11,512 nucleotides of DNA from Eubacteriales bacterium (GCA_028702415.1 JAQVOT010000021.1:1-11512), one strand, 5' to 3'; positions 1 to 6,700 are shown, counted from the first letter of the stretch. Numbers and translations: made by a program. Notes: generated by a model from the sequence alone, not told the origin.

Positions 1-409
1 TAGCACATACATCCGCGTCTATTGTCAGGTTGACATTTTCACCCTCGTTATTCAGAGTGTAAATTCCGTTTATGAAATCGTAACCTATCATTCTGTCCAG
101 GAAAACCCGGTTTGCTCCGGTGGAGACATTATTGTCCTTATCTCCGGTGATATGCATGCAGGCTGCACGTTTGCTTGCATCATCGTTAAACTGCATGCCA
201 TAAGAACTGTTCCTCATAAGAAGATCGCCATTCACGTCATAAAGGCCGCCTTTTGCCAGGTCACCATCTGCGTAAACATCACGGTTACCTTCATAAACCA
301 CCCATTTGCCACCATCGTTCCAGTCTTCATAAACGAAGAAACATATTCCGGCAAGCAAAACCAGACCTAACAGGAGGCACATTATCGCTCGTTTTTCTAC
401 TTTCTTCAT
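1..409 (-). CDS. Class B penicillin-binding protein (PbpA/FtsI-like transpeptidase), N-terminal part
   Basis: Only the first 136 codons are present; the gene continues past the left edge. It starts MKKVEKRAIMC, with a basic N-terminus followed by one hydrophobic segment (about residues 8-26) that would act as an uncleaved membrane anchor, placing the rest outside the membrane. Downstream are features of the class B PBP N-terminal module: a KGGLYDVNGDLL stretch like the usual 'RG.I.DRNG' motif, MHITGD near residue 90, and NVNLTIDADVCA, which matches the 'LTID..vQ.A' segment just before the transpeptidase domain. The catalytic SxxK, SxN and KTG motifs would lie beyond the window, so activity cannot be checked. 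The ATG overlaps the stop of the upstream SEDS gene by 4 bases (ATGA), which suggests translational coupling. The family cross-links peptidoglycan with its SEDS partner. The class is fairly sure; the choice between a division and an elongation PBP is open. Confidence 0.85.
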   Translation of the reverse strand, partial: MKKVEKRAIMCLLLGLVLLAGICFFVYEDWNDGGKWVVYEGNRDVYADGDLAKGGLYDVNGDLLMRNSSYGMQFNDDASKRAACMHITGDKDNNVSTGANRVFLDRMIGYDFINGIYTLNNEGENVNLTIDADVCA

Positions 410-2481
410 TTCTTATGGCCTCCAAATATCCCGTCATCTCCAAAAATATCATCCAGAGTTACAGGGCCCTCGTCAACTTTTGTGGGTTCAGATTTTGATC
501 CTATGTCGGGATTTAGCTTCCCGAAGAAATCATCATCACTTACTTCTTTGTATTTAACTGCCTTTGGCTTAACAACCGGCTTAGGTTCAGGTTTAACATA
601 GAGATCCGGGCCAGGTACAAGGTATGGTTCAGGTTGTGCATAGTCTTCCGGTTGGGACTTATGTGGGTGCTGGTCAGTAAGGAAATCGTCATTGAAACCA
701 TCCTGTTCAAGTTCCTTGAAGAACTGACGTGCCTCTTCATACTCTGCAGAGGACATGGACTCGGTATAGATGTCGTCTTCAGAAATAAACTCCTTGCTGC
801 GCACCGCGATGCTGGCGTTCTGACGAGTGTCAGCTGCCTTCAGAAATGCCAGCATGCCCCAGGATGCGATCATGCTTGTGCCGCCTGATGAAACAAATGG
901 GAATGTTACCCCGGTGAGAGGCAGCAGGTCAATTGAACCGAAAACGTTCAGAATCGTCTGGAACATGAACATGGATGTTGCCGCACATGCTGCGATGCAA
1001 TAATATGTTGAACGGCCCGCTATAATTGAGCGGTAAGCGAATACTCCCATGGTAACGATGCACAGGACCGCCAGGATGGCTATTACCAGACCCCATTCTT
1101 CGGACAGCATCCCAAATACCAGGTCGGTGCTTGCTGCACCCACATCCGACAGGTTTCCTTCACCGGCTCCAAGGCCCGGGAGTCCTCCACTGGCGATGGA
1201 GGTCATTGTCTGAACCTGCTGATAGCCGGCACCGGTAGGATCATCCCAAACGTGTCTCCATATTTCAAATCGGTCTGCCACATATGGTTTGAATCTTAGA
1301 ACCATAAGTCCCATCAGAGCTGCACCGCCAATAACCAGGAACAGCTTGGTGAAATCTCCTGAACGCAGGAATGAAATAACCAGGAATGTTGCGAAGAAAA
1401 CAATGGCAGTTCCGAAGTCACCCATAACGGCCAGACAGCCAAGACAGAAGGCGGAAAAACCCATGAATATCAGCATATTACGCCTTTGCTGAAGTTCATC
1501 AAGTGATGCTGCTCCAACGAAGATAAACGCTATTTTTACCAGTTCAGAAGGCTGGAATGAGAAACCGCCGATCTGTATCCAGTTCATTGATCCGAATTTA
1601 GCTGTACCGATAAGCAGGTTTAGAATCAGCAAAACCATGCTGGCAGCCATGAATATATAAATGAGTTTCTTGGCTCTGTTAAGGTCTCTGAGAAGCCAGC
1701 ACATCGCAAAGAAGAAAATCACACCCAGTACAACACAGATTGACTGCTTGAGTACAGAATCAGGGTAAGCGGAGGTAGTTAAGGCCAGACTCAAAGTGGA
1801 AAGGAAGAAGGCGATTATTTCAACTTCAAAACCATTCCTTTTCATCATGCTGAGGGCAAGGACATACACCCACATCAGAACGCACAAAAGTGCAAAAGCA
1901 ACCGGAAGCTGAGAAGGAAAATCCTCTCCCAATGAAATTTTAAACTGTATTACTGTGAGAATCTGAAATACTGTGATCGCCAGCATTGAAAGCCAAGGAC
2001 GAGTTCTTCTCGTGTTTCTCTTGCGCTTTTCAATGTGCTCCATTCTTTCCTTGAGGCTCAGAGGATACAGCTGGAAATCACAGCCGCCAATGGTCAGCAC
2101 GTCTCCGCTTCTCATAACTGTAGGTTCAGTAACCTTCATGCTGTTGATAAATGAGCCGTTTTTGGAATTCAGGTCGTTATATTCCCAGATACCGGCGGAG
2201 TCTCTTATGAGAGTACCGTGGCTTCGGGATACGCTTTTCAGATTAAGAATAATGTCACAGCCTCTGTGTCTTCCCACAAGGTTTTCCCAGTGAGTCAGAG
2301 GCACGGTGCTTCCGTCCGGGCAGTGAAGATAAGCCCAGATTTCTGAAGGATTACGCATTTTCAGCAAGGCAAAAATCTGGTGGAGCAAAACCAGCACCGC
2401 CAGTCCCATGCAGACCCACCTCACGCCGGTGGTGAAGTACAGTCCGACATATGATATTATTTCCTCGTATGAATAATCCAT
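406..2481 (-). CDS. FHA-domain FtsW/RodA/SpoVE-family (SEDS) peptidoglycan glycosyltransferase
   Basis: This 691-residue membrane protein joins a phosphothreonine-binding FHA domain to a SEDS glycan polymerase. An N-terminal hydrophobic segment (about 12-40) precedes the FHA domain (about 68-143), which shows VGRHRG at 69-74, SRSH at 85-88 and NSKNG at 105-109, the expected phosphopeptide-binding loops. A basic linker (KRKRNTRRTR, about 153-161) leads to the multi-pass SEDS core. The core carries MNWIQIG (299-305), QPSE (310-313), GDFGTA (354-359), WDDPTGAGYQ (412-421; D414 aligns with the catalytic Asp of RodA/FtsW in 'DP.GaGY') and FPFVSSGGTS (527-536). The C-terminal tail (about 551-691) is hydrophilic, rich in Pro, Glu, Lys and Asp, and ends with DDIFGDDGIFGG. 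SEDS proteins without FHA are about 370-420 residues, so both ends are extensions. The start follows the permease stop by 3 bases and has no visible Shine-Dalgarno site, so coupling or reinitiation is likely. FtsW versus RodA identity cannot be settled here. Confidence 0.93.
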   Translation of the reverse strand: MDYSYEEIISYVGLYFTTGVRWVCMGLAVLVLLHQIFALLKMRNPSEIWAYLHCPDGSTVPLTHWENLVGRHRGCDIILNLKSVSRSHGTLIRDSAGIWEYNDLNSKNGSFINSMKVTEPTVMRSGDVLTIGGCDFQLYPLSLKERMEHIEKRKRNTRRTRPWLSMLAITVFQILTVIQFKISLGEDFPSQLPVAFALLCVLMWVYVLALSMMKRNGFEVEIIAFFLSTLSLALTTSAYPDSVLKQSICVVLGVIFFFAMCWLLRDLNRAKKLIYIFMAASMVLLILNLLIGTAKFGSMNWIQIGGFSFQPSELVKIAFIFVGAASLDELQQRRNMLIFMGFSAFCLGCLAVMGDFGTAIVFFATFLVISFLRSGDFTKLFLVIGGAALMGLMVLRFKPYVADRFEIWRHVWDDPTGAGYQQVQTMTSIASGGLPGLGAGEGNLSDVGAASTDLVFGMLSEEWGLVIAILAVLCIVTMGVFAYRSIIAGRSTYYCIAACAATSMFMFQTILNVFGSIDLLPLTGVTFPFVSSGGTSMIASWGMLAFLKAADTRQNASIAVRSKEFISEDDIYTESMSSAEYEEARQFFKELEQDGFNDDFLTDQHPHKSQPEDYAQPEPYLVPGPDLYVKPEPKPVVKPKAVKYKEVSDDDFFGKLNPDIGSKSEPTKVDEGPVTLDDIFGDDGIFGGHKK

Positions 2482-2484
2482 TGT

Positions 2485-3429
2485 TTATATATGTTGTAGT
2501 GTAATAGCAACTAAAGGAATTGTGATGAGGCAGAGGAAAGTGGTGAGCATGGTGCCTTTCGTGGCGAACTCAACGTCTGCCTTGTAACGTTCGCTTAATA
2601 TTACTGACAGCAATGCGCAAGGCATAGCTGCTTCTATTACAATAACTGTTCCAAACAAAGTGCCGCTGCCAATGATAAGCATTACTCCAATCAGAGCGAT
2701 GGCAGGATTCACCAGAAGTTTCAGAAGACAAACAAGGTAGGCAGTTTTGCAGAGGAACATATCTTTGAATCCAACCCTGGCAAGGTGGGAACCTACTACC
2801 ATCATGGCGAGAGGACTGGTTGCGGCCCCTATTGTTTCAACCGGACCTCCGATAACATCAGGAAGGCTGATTTTGCATACGTATAATGCCAGTCCTATAA
2901 GTGCCCCGATGAAACAGGGATTAAGCAGACCCTTTATGGTTTCCAGTGCCCCCAGCTTGTTTTCGCCGGCGGCAGCCTGCTTGATCAGAATTATACCTAT
3001 GGTGAACATCAGAATATTAAATGATGAGTCTGCCAGAGCACCATAGAAAACAGCCTCCTTGCCATAGAGCCCGTCAAGGACAGGCAGCCCCAGAAATCCC
3101 GTACTGCCGAACACCATCATGAATGCCATGATTCCGCTCTGGGAAACAGGTATTTTAATGATGCTGGTGAGCAACTTTGAAATGAGCATCGCAACGAGAA
3201 CCACAGCAGTGAAAATCAGCACAACGTATTTGCAGTTGTTGAGAATAGCCAATGAAAATTCCATCTGCATGGCGTTGATCACCATGAAAGGGTATGTAAG
3301 GTTTGTTATTATGTTTGATATTCCTTCGGTATGGGGCGGTTTCAGCAGATCCAGCCTGGTGAGAATAAAGCCGGGGAGAATCATTATGAAAACTTTAGCC
3401 AATGCCAGAATAACATCTACAGCTCCCAT
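2485..3429 (-). CDS. AEC (auxin efflux carrier) family permease
   Basis: This 314-residue, strongly hydrophobic protein has about ten predicted membrane segments in two halves, the pattern of the Mem_trans/AEC family. Bacterial members move small organic acids or amino-acid-like anions. Recognisable segments are LTYPFMVINAM (44-54) in the first half, FGSTGFLGLPVLDGLYG (107-123) at the first broken helix, ATSPLAMMVVGSHLA (203-217) and EAAMPCALLSVILSERY (266-282) in the second half. Length is normal. The ATG at 3429 is preceded on the minus strand by AGAAAGG about 10 bases upstream, and a promoter lies at 3486-3514. It is the first gene of the minus-strand operon, 3 bases before the SEDS gene, which is an unusual neighbour for a metabolite permease. 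The substrate cannot be told from the sequence. Confidence 0.88.
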   Translation of the reverse strand: MGAVDVILALAKVFIMILPGFILTRLDLLKPPHTEGISNIITNLTYPFMVINAMQMEFSLAILNNCKYVVLIFTAVVLVAMLISKLLTSIIKIPVSQSGIMAFMMVFGSTGFLGLPVLDGLYGKEAVFYGALADSSFNILMFTIGIILIKQAAAGENKLGALETIKGLLNPCFIGALIGLALYVCKISLPDVIGGPVETIGAATSPLAMMVVGSHLARVGFKDMFLCKTAYLVCLLKLLVNPAIALIGVMLIIGSGTLFGTVIVIEAAMPCALLSVILSERYKADVEFATKGTMLTTFLCLITIPLVAITLQHI

Positions 3430-3475
3430 TAAAGCGATACCTTTCTGAAAATATCTTCATCCAAATATCAACAAA

Positions 3476-3503
3476 TTGACACGTTATTATACCATATTAA
3501 CAT
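3476..3503 (+). promoter_or_regulatory. Probable promoter of the ABC exporter/ThrE operon
   Basis: A perfect -35 hexamer TTGACA (3476-3481) is followed after 16 bases by TAACAT (3498-3503), a 4-of-6 match to the -10 consensus. AT-rich alternatives a few bases later (for example TATAAA, 3504-3509) have poor spacing. The start would be near 3510, giving a short leader of about 35 bases. The -35 is convincing and the -10 is not. Confidence 0.45.
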
Positions 3504-3514
3504 TATAAATTGAA
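3486..3514 (-). promoter_or_regulatory. Extended -10 promoter for the permease/SEDS/PBP operon
   Basis: On the minus strand, TGGTATAAT gives a consensus -10 (TATAAT, 3486-3491) with the extended TGn element. A weak -35 (TTCAAT, 3509-3514) lies 17 bases upstream. Transcription would start near 3479 and leave a leader of about 50 bases. It overlaps the opposing promoter of the ABC exporter operon. Assigned from consensus only. Confidence 0.55.
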
Positions 3515-3545
3515 CTGCTATCTGAGGCTGTGATAAGATGTAGGC

Positions 3546-5378
3546 ATGAAAGATTACAGCCAGCCCATACTAAAAACATTTATAAGTTACTTCAGGCCAC
3601 ACCGAAGGCTTTTTGTTCTGGATTTAAGTTGTGCACTGATGGCATCACTTATAGATCTGGCGTTTCCGCTGGTGGCTCGTCAGGCCATGTACGATATGCT
3701 TCCCGGGAAGGAATACGCCACCTTCTTTCAGGTTATGGTAATAGTGGCAATAGCTTTCCTGCTGAGGTCAGTTTTGAATTACATCATTACCTACTGGGGA
3801 CACATGTTCGGCGTCAGGGTGGAAGCAGATCTCAGAGCGGACCTTTTCGCCCACATGCAAAACCTGGACTTCGGCTTTTTTAACAGAAGCCGCACAGGGC
3901 AACTGCTGTCCAGAATTACAGGAGACCTGTTTGAGATAACGGAAATGTCTCACCACGGACCGGAGGACCTGTTCATAGCAGCGGTGACTATCCTGGGATC
4001 CATCATTATAATGCTCACGATACAGTGGCAGCTGGCATTGGTGATTCTCATCATCATTCCGGTAGCACTGTTCATCATAATGCTGAACCGAAGGCGGATG
4101 GTGAGGACCTCTCGCAGGGTGAAGGAACGCCTGGCTGAGATCAATGGAGAAGTTGAATCCGGTATTTCCGGTATCAGAACCAGCAAGGCTTTTGCAAACG
4201 AAGAGGAAGACTTCGCTAAATTCGAAGCGGCAAACGAGAACTTCAAGAACTCAAAGTGTGAAAACTACAAGGCCTTTGGTCTGTTCAGTGCTTCTCTTGA
4301 ATTTTTCATGTGCATAATGCCTGTTGCCGTAATGGCATTTGGCGGGTGGCTGATTATGAAGGACAGCATGAATTATGTTGACCTTATTACATTCTATTTA
4401 TATATAGCAACGTTTATCACACCCATCAGAAAGATGGCCAACTTCATGGAAACATTCATGAACGGTTGGGCAGGCCTGACGCGCTTTATAGAAATAATGC
4501 GCATGCAGCCATCAATCACCAGCCCGGAGGAAGGCTCGATAAATGAGCTTGGGATGAGTTTTGGAATGAGTTTTGGGGACGTGTACCAAGACTCATCGAT
4601 GAGTCTTGGTACACGTCCCCAAAACTCATTCCAAAACTCATCAAATATCGTTCCGGATATCCACATGGAGAATATTTCCTTTGCCTATGAGGAGGATACG
4701 ATTGATGTTATTGACGGCCTGACTTTGCATATCAATGAAGGGGAAACAGTGGCGGTAGTGGGACCTTCCGGTGGAGGTAAGACCACCTTGTGTCAGCTGA
4801 TTCCAAGATTTTATGATGTGGATGAAGGCACCATCAGAATCGGTGGCGTAGATATTCGGGACATGAATCTAAGGTTCTTGAGAAAAAATATCGGTATCGT
4901 GCAACAGGATGTCTTCCTATTCCCCGATACTCTGGCGGAGAATATCCGTTACGGCAGACCTGATGCCACAGATGAAGAAGTATATGAAGCGGCCCGCAAG
5001 GCAGAAATATATGATGATATAATAGCTATGCCTAATGGCTTCAATTCATATGCGGGAGAGCGGGGAGTGATGCTATCCGGGGGACAGAAGCAGAGAGTAT
5101 CCATTGCACGGATATTCCTGAAGAATCCACCTATACTGATTCTGGATGAGGCTACTTCGGCGCTGGATACAATAACCGAAGCACGCATTCAGAGCGCATT
5201 TGACAAACTGGCAGAGGGAAGGACAACGATAATAATAGCCCATCGCCTTTCAACGATCCGTGGTGCGGATCGGATTGTTCTCATTGACGAGGGGATAATA
5301 AAAGAAGAAGGAACCCATGAAGAACTTATGGCTGCAGGTGGACAGTATGCTCATCTGTACATTAAGGGGGATTATTAA
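3546..5378 (+). CDS. ABC half-exporter (fused TMD-NBD), carrying a 30-residue palindrome-encoded insert
   Basis: This 610-residue protein has an N-terminal membrane domain (about 1-315, six predicted helices) and a C-terminal ATPase domain (about 370-610), the MsbA/LmrA/MdlB-type exporter layout; it should work as a dimer. ATPase motifs are complete: Walker A GPSGGGKTT (406-414), Q-loop Q454, signature LSGGQ (510-514), Walker B LILDE (531-535) with catalytic E535, D-loop SALD (538-541) and H566. Residues 336-366, in the linker between domains, are encoded by a perfect 90-bp palindrome. Without it the protein would be 580 residues and the linker would read ELG-NIVPDI, so the insert looks secondary and tolerated. 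The ATG at 3546 fits the family N-terminus (KTFISYFRPHRRLFVLDL), although its Shine-Dalgarno site is poor. The stop overlaps the next ATG (TAATG). The substrate is unknown; multidrug, lipid or peptide export are the family options. Confidence 0.95.
   Translation: MKDYSQPILKTFISYFRPHRRLFVLDLSCALMASLIDLAFPLVARQAMYDMLPGKEYATFFQVMVIVAIAFLLRSVLNYIITYWGHMFGVRVEADLRADLFAHMQNLDFGFFNRSRTGQLLSRITGDLFEITEMSHHGPEDLFIAAVTILGSIIIMLTIQWQLALVILIIIPVALFIIMLNRRRMVRTSRRVKERLAEINGEVESGISGIRTSKAFANEEEDFAKFEAANENFKNSKCENYKAFGLFSASLEFFMCIMPVAVMAFGGWLIMKDSMNYVDLITFYLYIATFITPIRKMANFMETFMNGWAGLTRFIEIMRMQPSITSPEEGSINELGMSFGMSFGDVYQDSSMSLGTRPQNSFQNSSNIVPDIHMENISFAYEEDTIDVIDGLTLHINEGETVAVVGPSGGGKTTLCQLIPRFYDVDEGTIRIGGVDIRDMNLRFLRKNIGIVQQDVFLFPDTLAENIRYGRPDATDEEVYEAARKAEIYDDIIAMPNGFNSYAGERGVMLSGGQKQRVSIARIFLKNPPILILDEATSALDTITEARIQSAFDKLAEGRTTIIIAHRLSTIRGADRIVLIDEGIIKEEGTHEELMAAGGQYAHLYIKGDY
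4553..4642. repeat. Perfect 90-bp palindrome inserted in frame in the ABC exporter gene
   Basis: Bases 4553-4597 and 4598-4642 are exact reverse complements, 45 bp each with no spacer, centred on ATCGAT; pairing stops at once on both sides. Each arm contains two tandem copies of ATGAGTTTTGG, then GGGGACGTGTACCAAG and a variant of the same unit in reverse (CCAAGACTCAT). Its length is a multiple of three, and two of its three frames are stop-free on each strand; the third has TGA. The frame used encodes MSFGMSFGDVYQ... through to SFQNSS. The GGGGACGTGTACC core resembles, from memory, REP-type palindromes of Clostridia that are linked to RAYT/IS200-like transposases. No transposase is present here, so it would be a non-autonomous copy. 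Confidence 0.95.
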
Positions 5379-6160
5379 TGGAACAGAAAAGAAGGAAAGA
5401 TATACTCATTCTCGCCATAAGAGCGGGAAAAATAATGATGAAAAGCGGTGCCGAAATATACCGTGTTGAGGACACCATCGAACGAATCTGCAAAGCCTGT
5501 GGAATCGAATATGTAAATGTTTTCGCAACGCCAACAGGAATTTTCGTTTCAATTGACAGCTATGGCAGTGATGATACGGTAACCTATATCAAGAGGATCA
5601 GATCCAGCGCAACGGATCTGTCGAAGATATCAAAGGTCAATCAGTTTTCCAGAGAGTTCACCACAACAGATATGACAGTAGAAGAGGGGATGAAGCTTCT
5701 GGATGAGATTGAAGCGAAAAGGCCATATCCCTTTGCAGTAAGATTGCTGGGAGCCGGGGTAGTAACATCCTGCTTCAGCGTTATATTCGGAGGAACGGTT
5801 ATAGAATTCGGAGTGGCATTCGCAGTCGGAATGCTCTGCTATACTCTGTCCAGATTTCTGGAGAAATTGGAAATCAATTTCTTTATCAAAGGATTCGTCT
5901 GTACGGCCCTGGCGTCATTCTGTGCGCTCTTGGCGGCAGCATCCATTGAAGGGGCCCTGTATGTACCGGCAATCACAGGCTGCATAATGCTCTTCGTTCC
6001 CGGTGTTGCCATCACCAATTCGATTAGGGACTTTCTTTCGGGAGACATGCTTTCCGGACTTGCGCGAATGACAGAAGCGGCGCTTATCGGTGTTTCCCTT
6101 GCTGCAGGTGCCGGTGTAGTGATTAAACTCTGGACCATGATGGGAGGGATAACCTTATGA
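5378..6160 (+). CDS. ThrE-type threonine/serine exporter, large subunit (DUF1212 domain)
   Basis: This 260-residue protein matches the ThrE N-terminal family. A soluble N-terminal part holds GKIMMKSGAEIYRVEDTIERIC (18-39) and FATPTGIFVSI (49-59), both typical. About five membrane helices follow (about 118-140, 142-160, 168-190, 193-213 and 230-250). The conserved FVPGVAITNSIRDFLSGD (206-223) and LARMTEAALIG (228-238) lie in the last part. In the family it exports threonine, serine or similar small molecules using the proton gradient; in many Firmicutes the transporter is split into two proteins, as here. A strong ribosome site, AAGGGGG (5364-5370), sits 7 bases before the ATG, which overlaps the ABC exporter stop by one base. 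The next gene overlaps by 4 bases, so the two products should be made together. The substrate is inferred from the family only. Confidence 0.9.
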   Translation: MEQKRRKDILILAIRAGKIMMKSGAEIYRVEDTIERICKACGIEYVNVFATPTGIFVSIDSYGSDDTVTYIKRIRSSATDLSKISKVNQFSREFTTTDMTVEEGMKLLDEIEAKRPYPFAVRLLGAGVVTSCFSVIFGGTVIEFGVAFAVGMLCYTLSRFLEKLEINFFIKGFVCTALASFCALLAAASIEGALYVPAITGCIMLFVPGVAITNSIRDFLSGDMLSGLARMTEAALIGVSLAAGAGVVIKLWTMMGGITL

Positions 6161-6618
6161 TGACATTATTACCACAATTCCTCCTGGCGCTGTTCGCCAC
6201 CCTGGGCTTTACTATTATTTTCCGTGTGCCTGTCAAAAAAATTCCTGCCTGCATAGTTGTTGGAGCTTTTGGATGGATCACATATCTTGTATCCGATCAT
6301 TATCTGGGATCACCGGTCGTGGGATGTTTCCTTGCGGCCTGCATTGTGGGTCTCTTCAGTTTCATTGCGGCTACAATATTCAAGGATGCCACCACGATCT
6401 TCGAGATTCCGGGCATATTGTGTCTGGTTCCGGGATCAAAGATTTTTTACACCATGGAAGCTCTGTTGAACAACGATCTGACCGAAATGGGAACAGTAGG
6501 CCTGCAGACATTGCTCATGGCAGGTGCCATCGCAATGGGCCTTCTGGTAATGGGTGCTGTAATCGGGATATTTCGCAGTCTCATGAGAATGACAGTGACC
6601 CTTAAGGAGAAGTTCTAG
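6157..6618 (+). CDS. ThrE-type threonine/serine exporter, small subunit (DUF3815 domain)
   Basis: This 153-residue protein has four to five membrane segments and corresponds to the C-terminal half of fused ThrE. The diagnostic segment is IFEIPGILCLVPGSKIFYTM (81-100), with the PGi..LVPG pattern mirrored in the large subunit. It ends with a short basic tail. Its ATG overlaps the stop of the large subunit (ATGA), a strong sign of coupled translation and complex formation. Tandem methionines mark the start (ATGATG, 6157 or 6160); the first is chosen for the overlap. It is the last gene of this operon; a terminator-like inverted repeat starts 26 bases after its stop. Confidence 0.9.
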   Translation: MMTLLPQFLLALFATLGFTIIFRVPVKKIPACIVVGAFGWITYLVSDHYLGSPVVGCFLAACIVGLFSFIAATIFKDATTIFEIPGILCLVPGSKIFYTMEALLNNDLTEMGTVGLQTLLMAGAIAMGLLVMGAVIGIFRSLMRMTVTLKEKF

Positions 6619-6632
6619 GCTGCCGGATAGTT

Positions 6633-6661
6633 TTGACAGAAAGTAAGCGAGATTGTATAAT
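6633..6661 (+). promoter_or_regulatory. Consensus sigma-A promoter of the aconitase-like/IDH/GntR operon
   Basis: TTGACA (6633-6638) and TATAAT (6656-6661) both match consensus perfectly, with the ideal 17-base spacing. Transcription should start near 6668, leaving an untranslated leader of about 90 bases. So strong a core promoter is likely to need repression, and dyads overlapping the -10 and start site suit this. It is the clearest promoter in the window. Confidence 0.85.
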
Positions 6662-6700
6662 TGTATACGAAAATACAATTTAAGTACAATTTCGCTTTTT
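6645..6700 (+). terminator. Nested inverted repeat with T-tract: likely terminator of the ThrE operon
   Basis: The outer arms 6645-6657 (AAGCGAGATTGTA) and 6685-6697 (TACAATTTCGCTT) pair over 13 positions with a single G:T wobble. An inner perfect hairpin at 6659-6680 has 8-base arms and a 6-base loop. A run of five T (6696-6700) overlaps the end of the right arm. RNA from the ThrE operon could fold the whole structure. RNA started at the promoter inside it (near 6668) lacks the left arm and would escape termination. The stem is AT-rich, so strength is uncertain; it may serve mainly as an operator. Confidence 0.5.
6652..6691. promoter_or_regulatory. Probable GntR-family operator: four ATTGTA half-sites in dyad arrangement
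   Basis: ATTGTAT occurs at 6652-6658 and 6660-6666, and its inverse at 6673-6679 (ATACAAT) and 6685-6691 (TACAATT). The inner pair forms a perfect 8-bp-arm dyad with 6-base spacing (6659-6680). TTGTATACGA (6661-6670) also fits the TnGT-N-ACnA form known for FadR/FCD-type GntR operators. The sites cover the -10 box and transcription start, so binding should repress. The regulator is inferred to be the GntR protein encoded at the end of this operon. Confidence 0.5.

Noticed and set aside
4553..4642. Palindrome as an intrinsic terminator
   Set aside because: There is no T-tract after either arm and the reading frame continues through it into a complete ATPase domain.
4553..4642. Palindrome as an assembly inversion artefact
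   Set aside because: Inverted-join artefacts would repeat flanking sequence and break the gene; here unique coding sequence of the same exporter lies on both sides in one frame. Long-read confirmation is still desirable.
4394..4666. Minus-strand 90-codon open frame across the palindrome
   Set aside because: It is open because the palindrome has the same stop-free frames on both strands; no start context or domain supports a gene.
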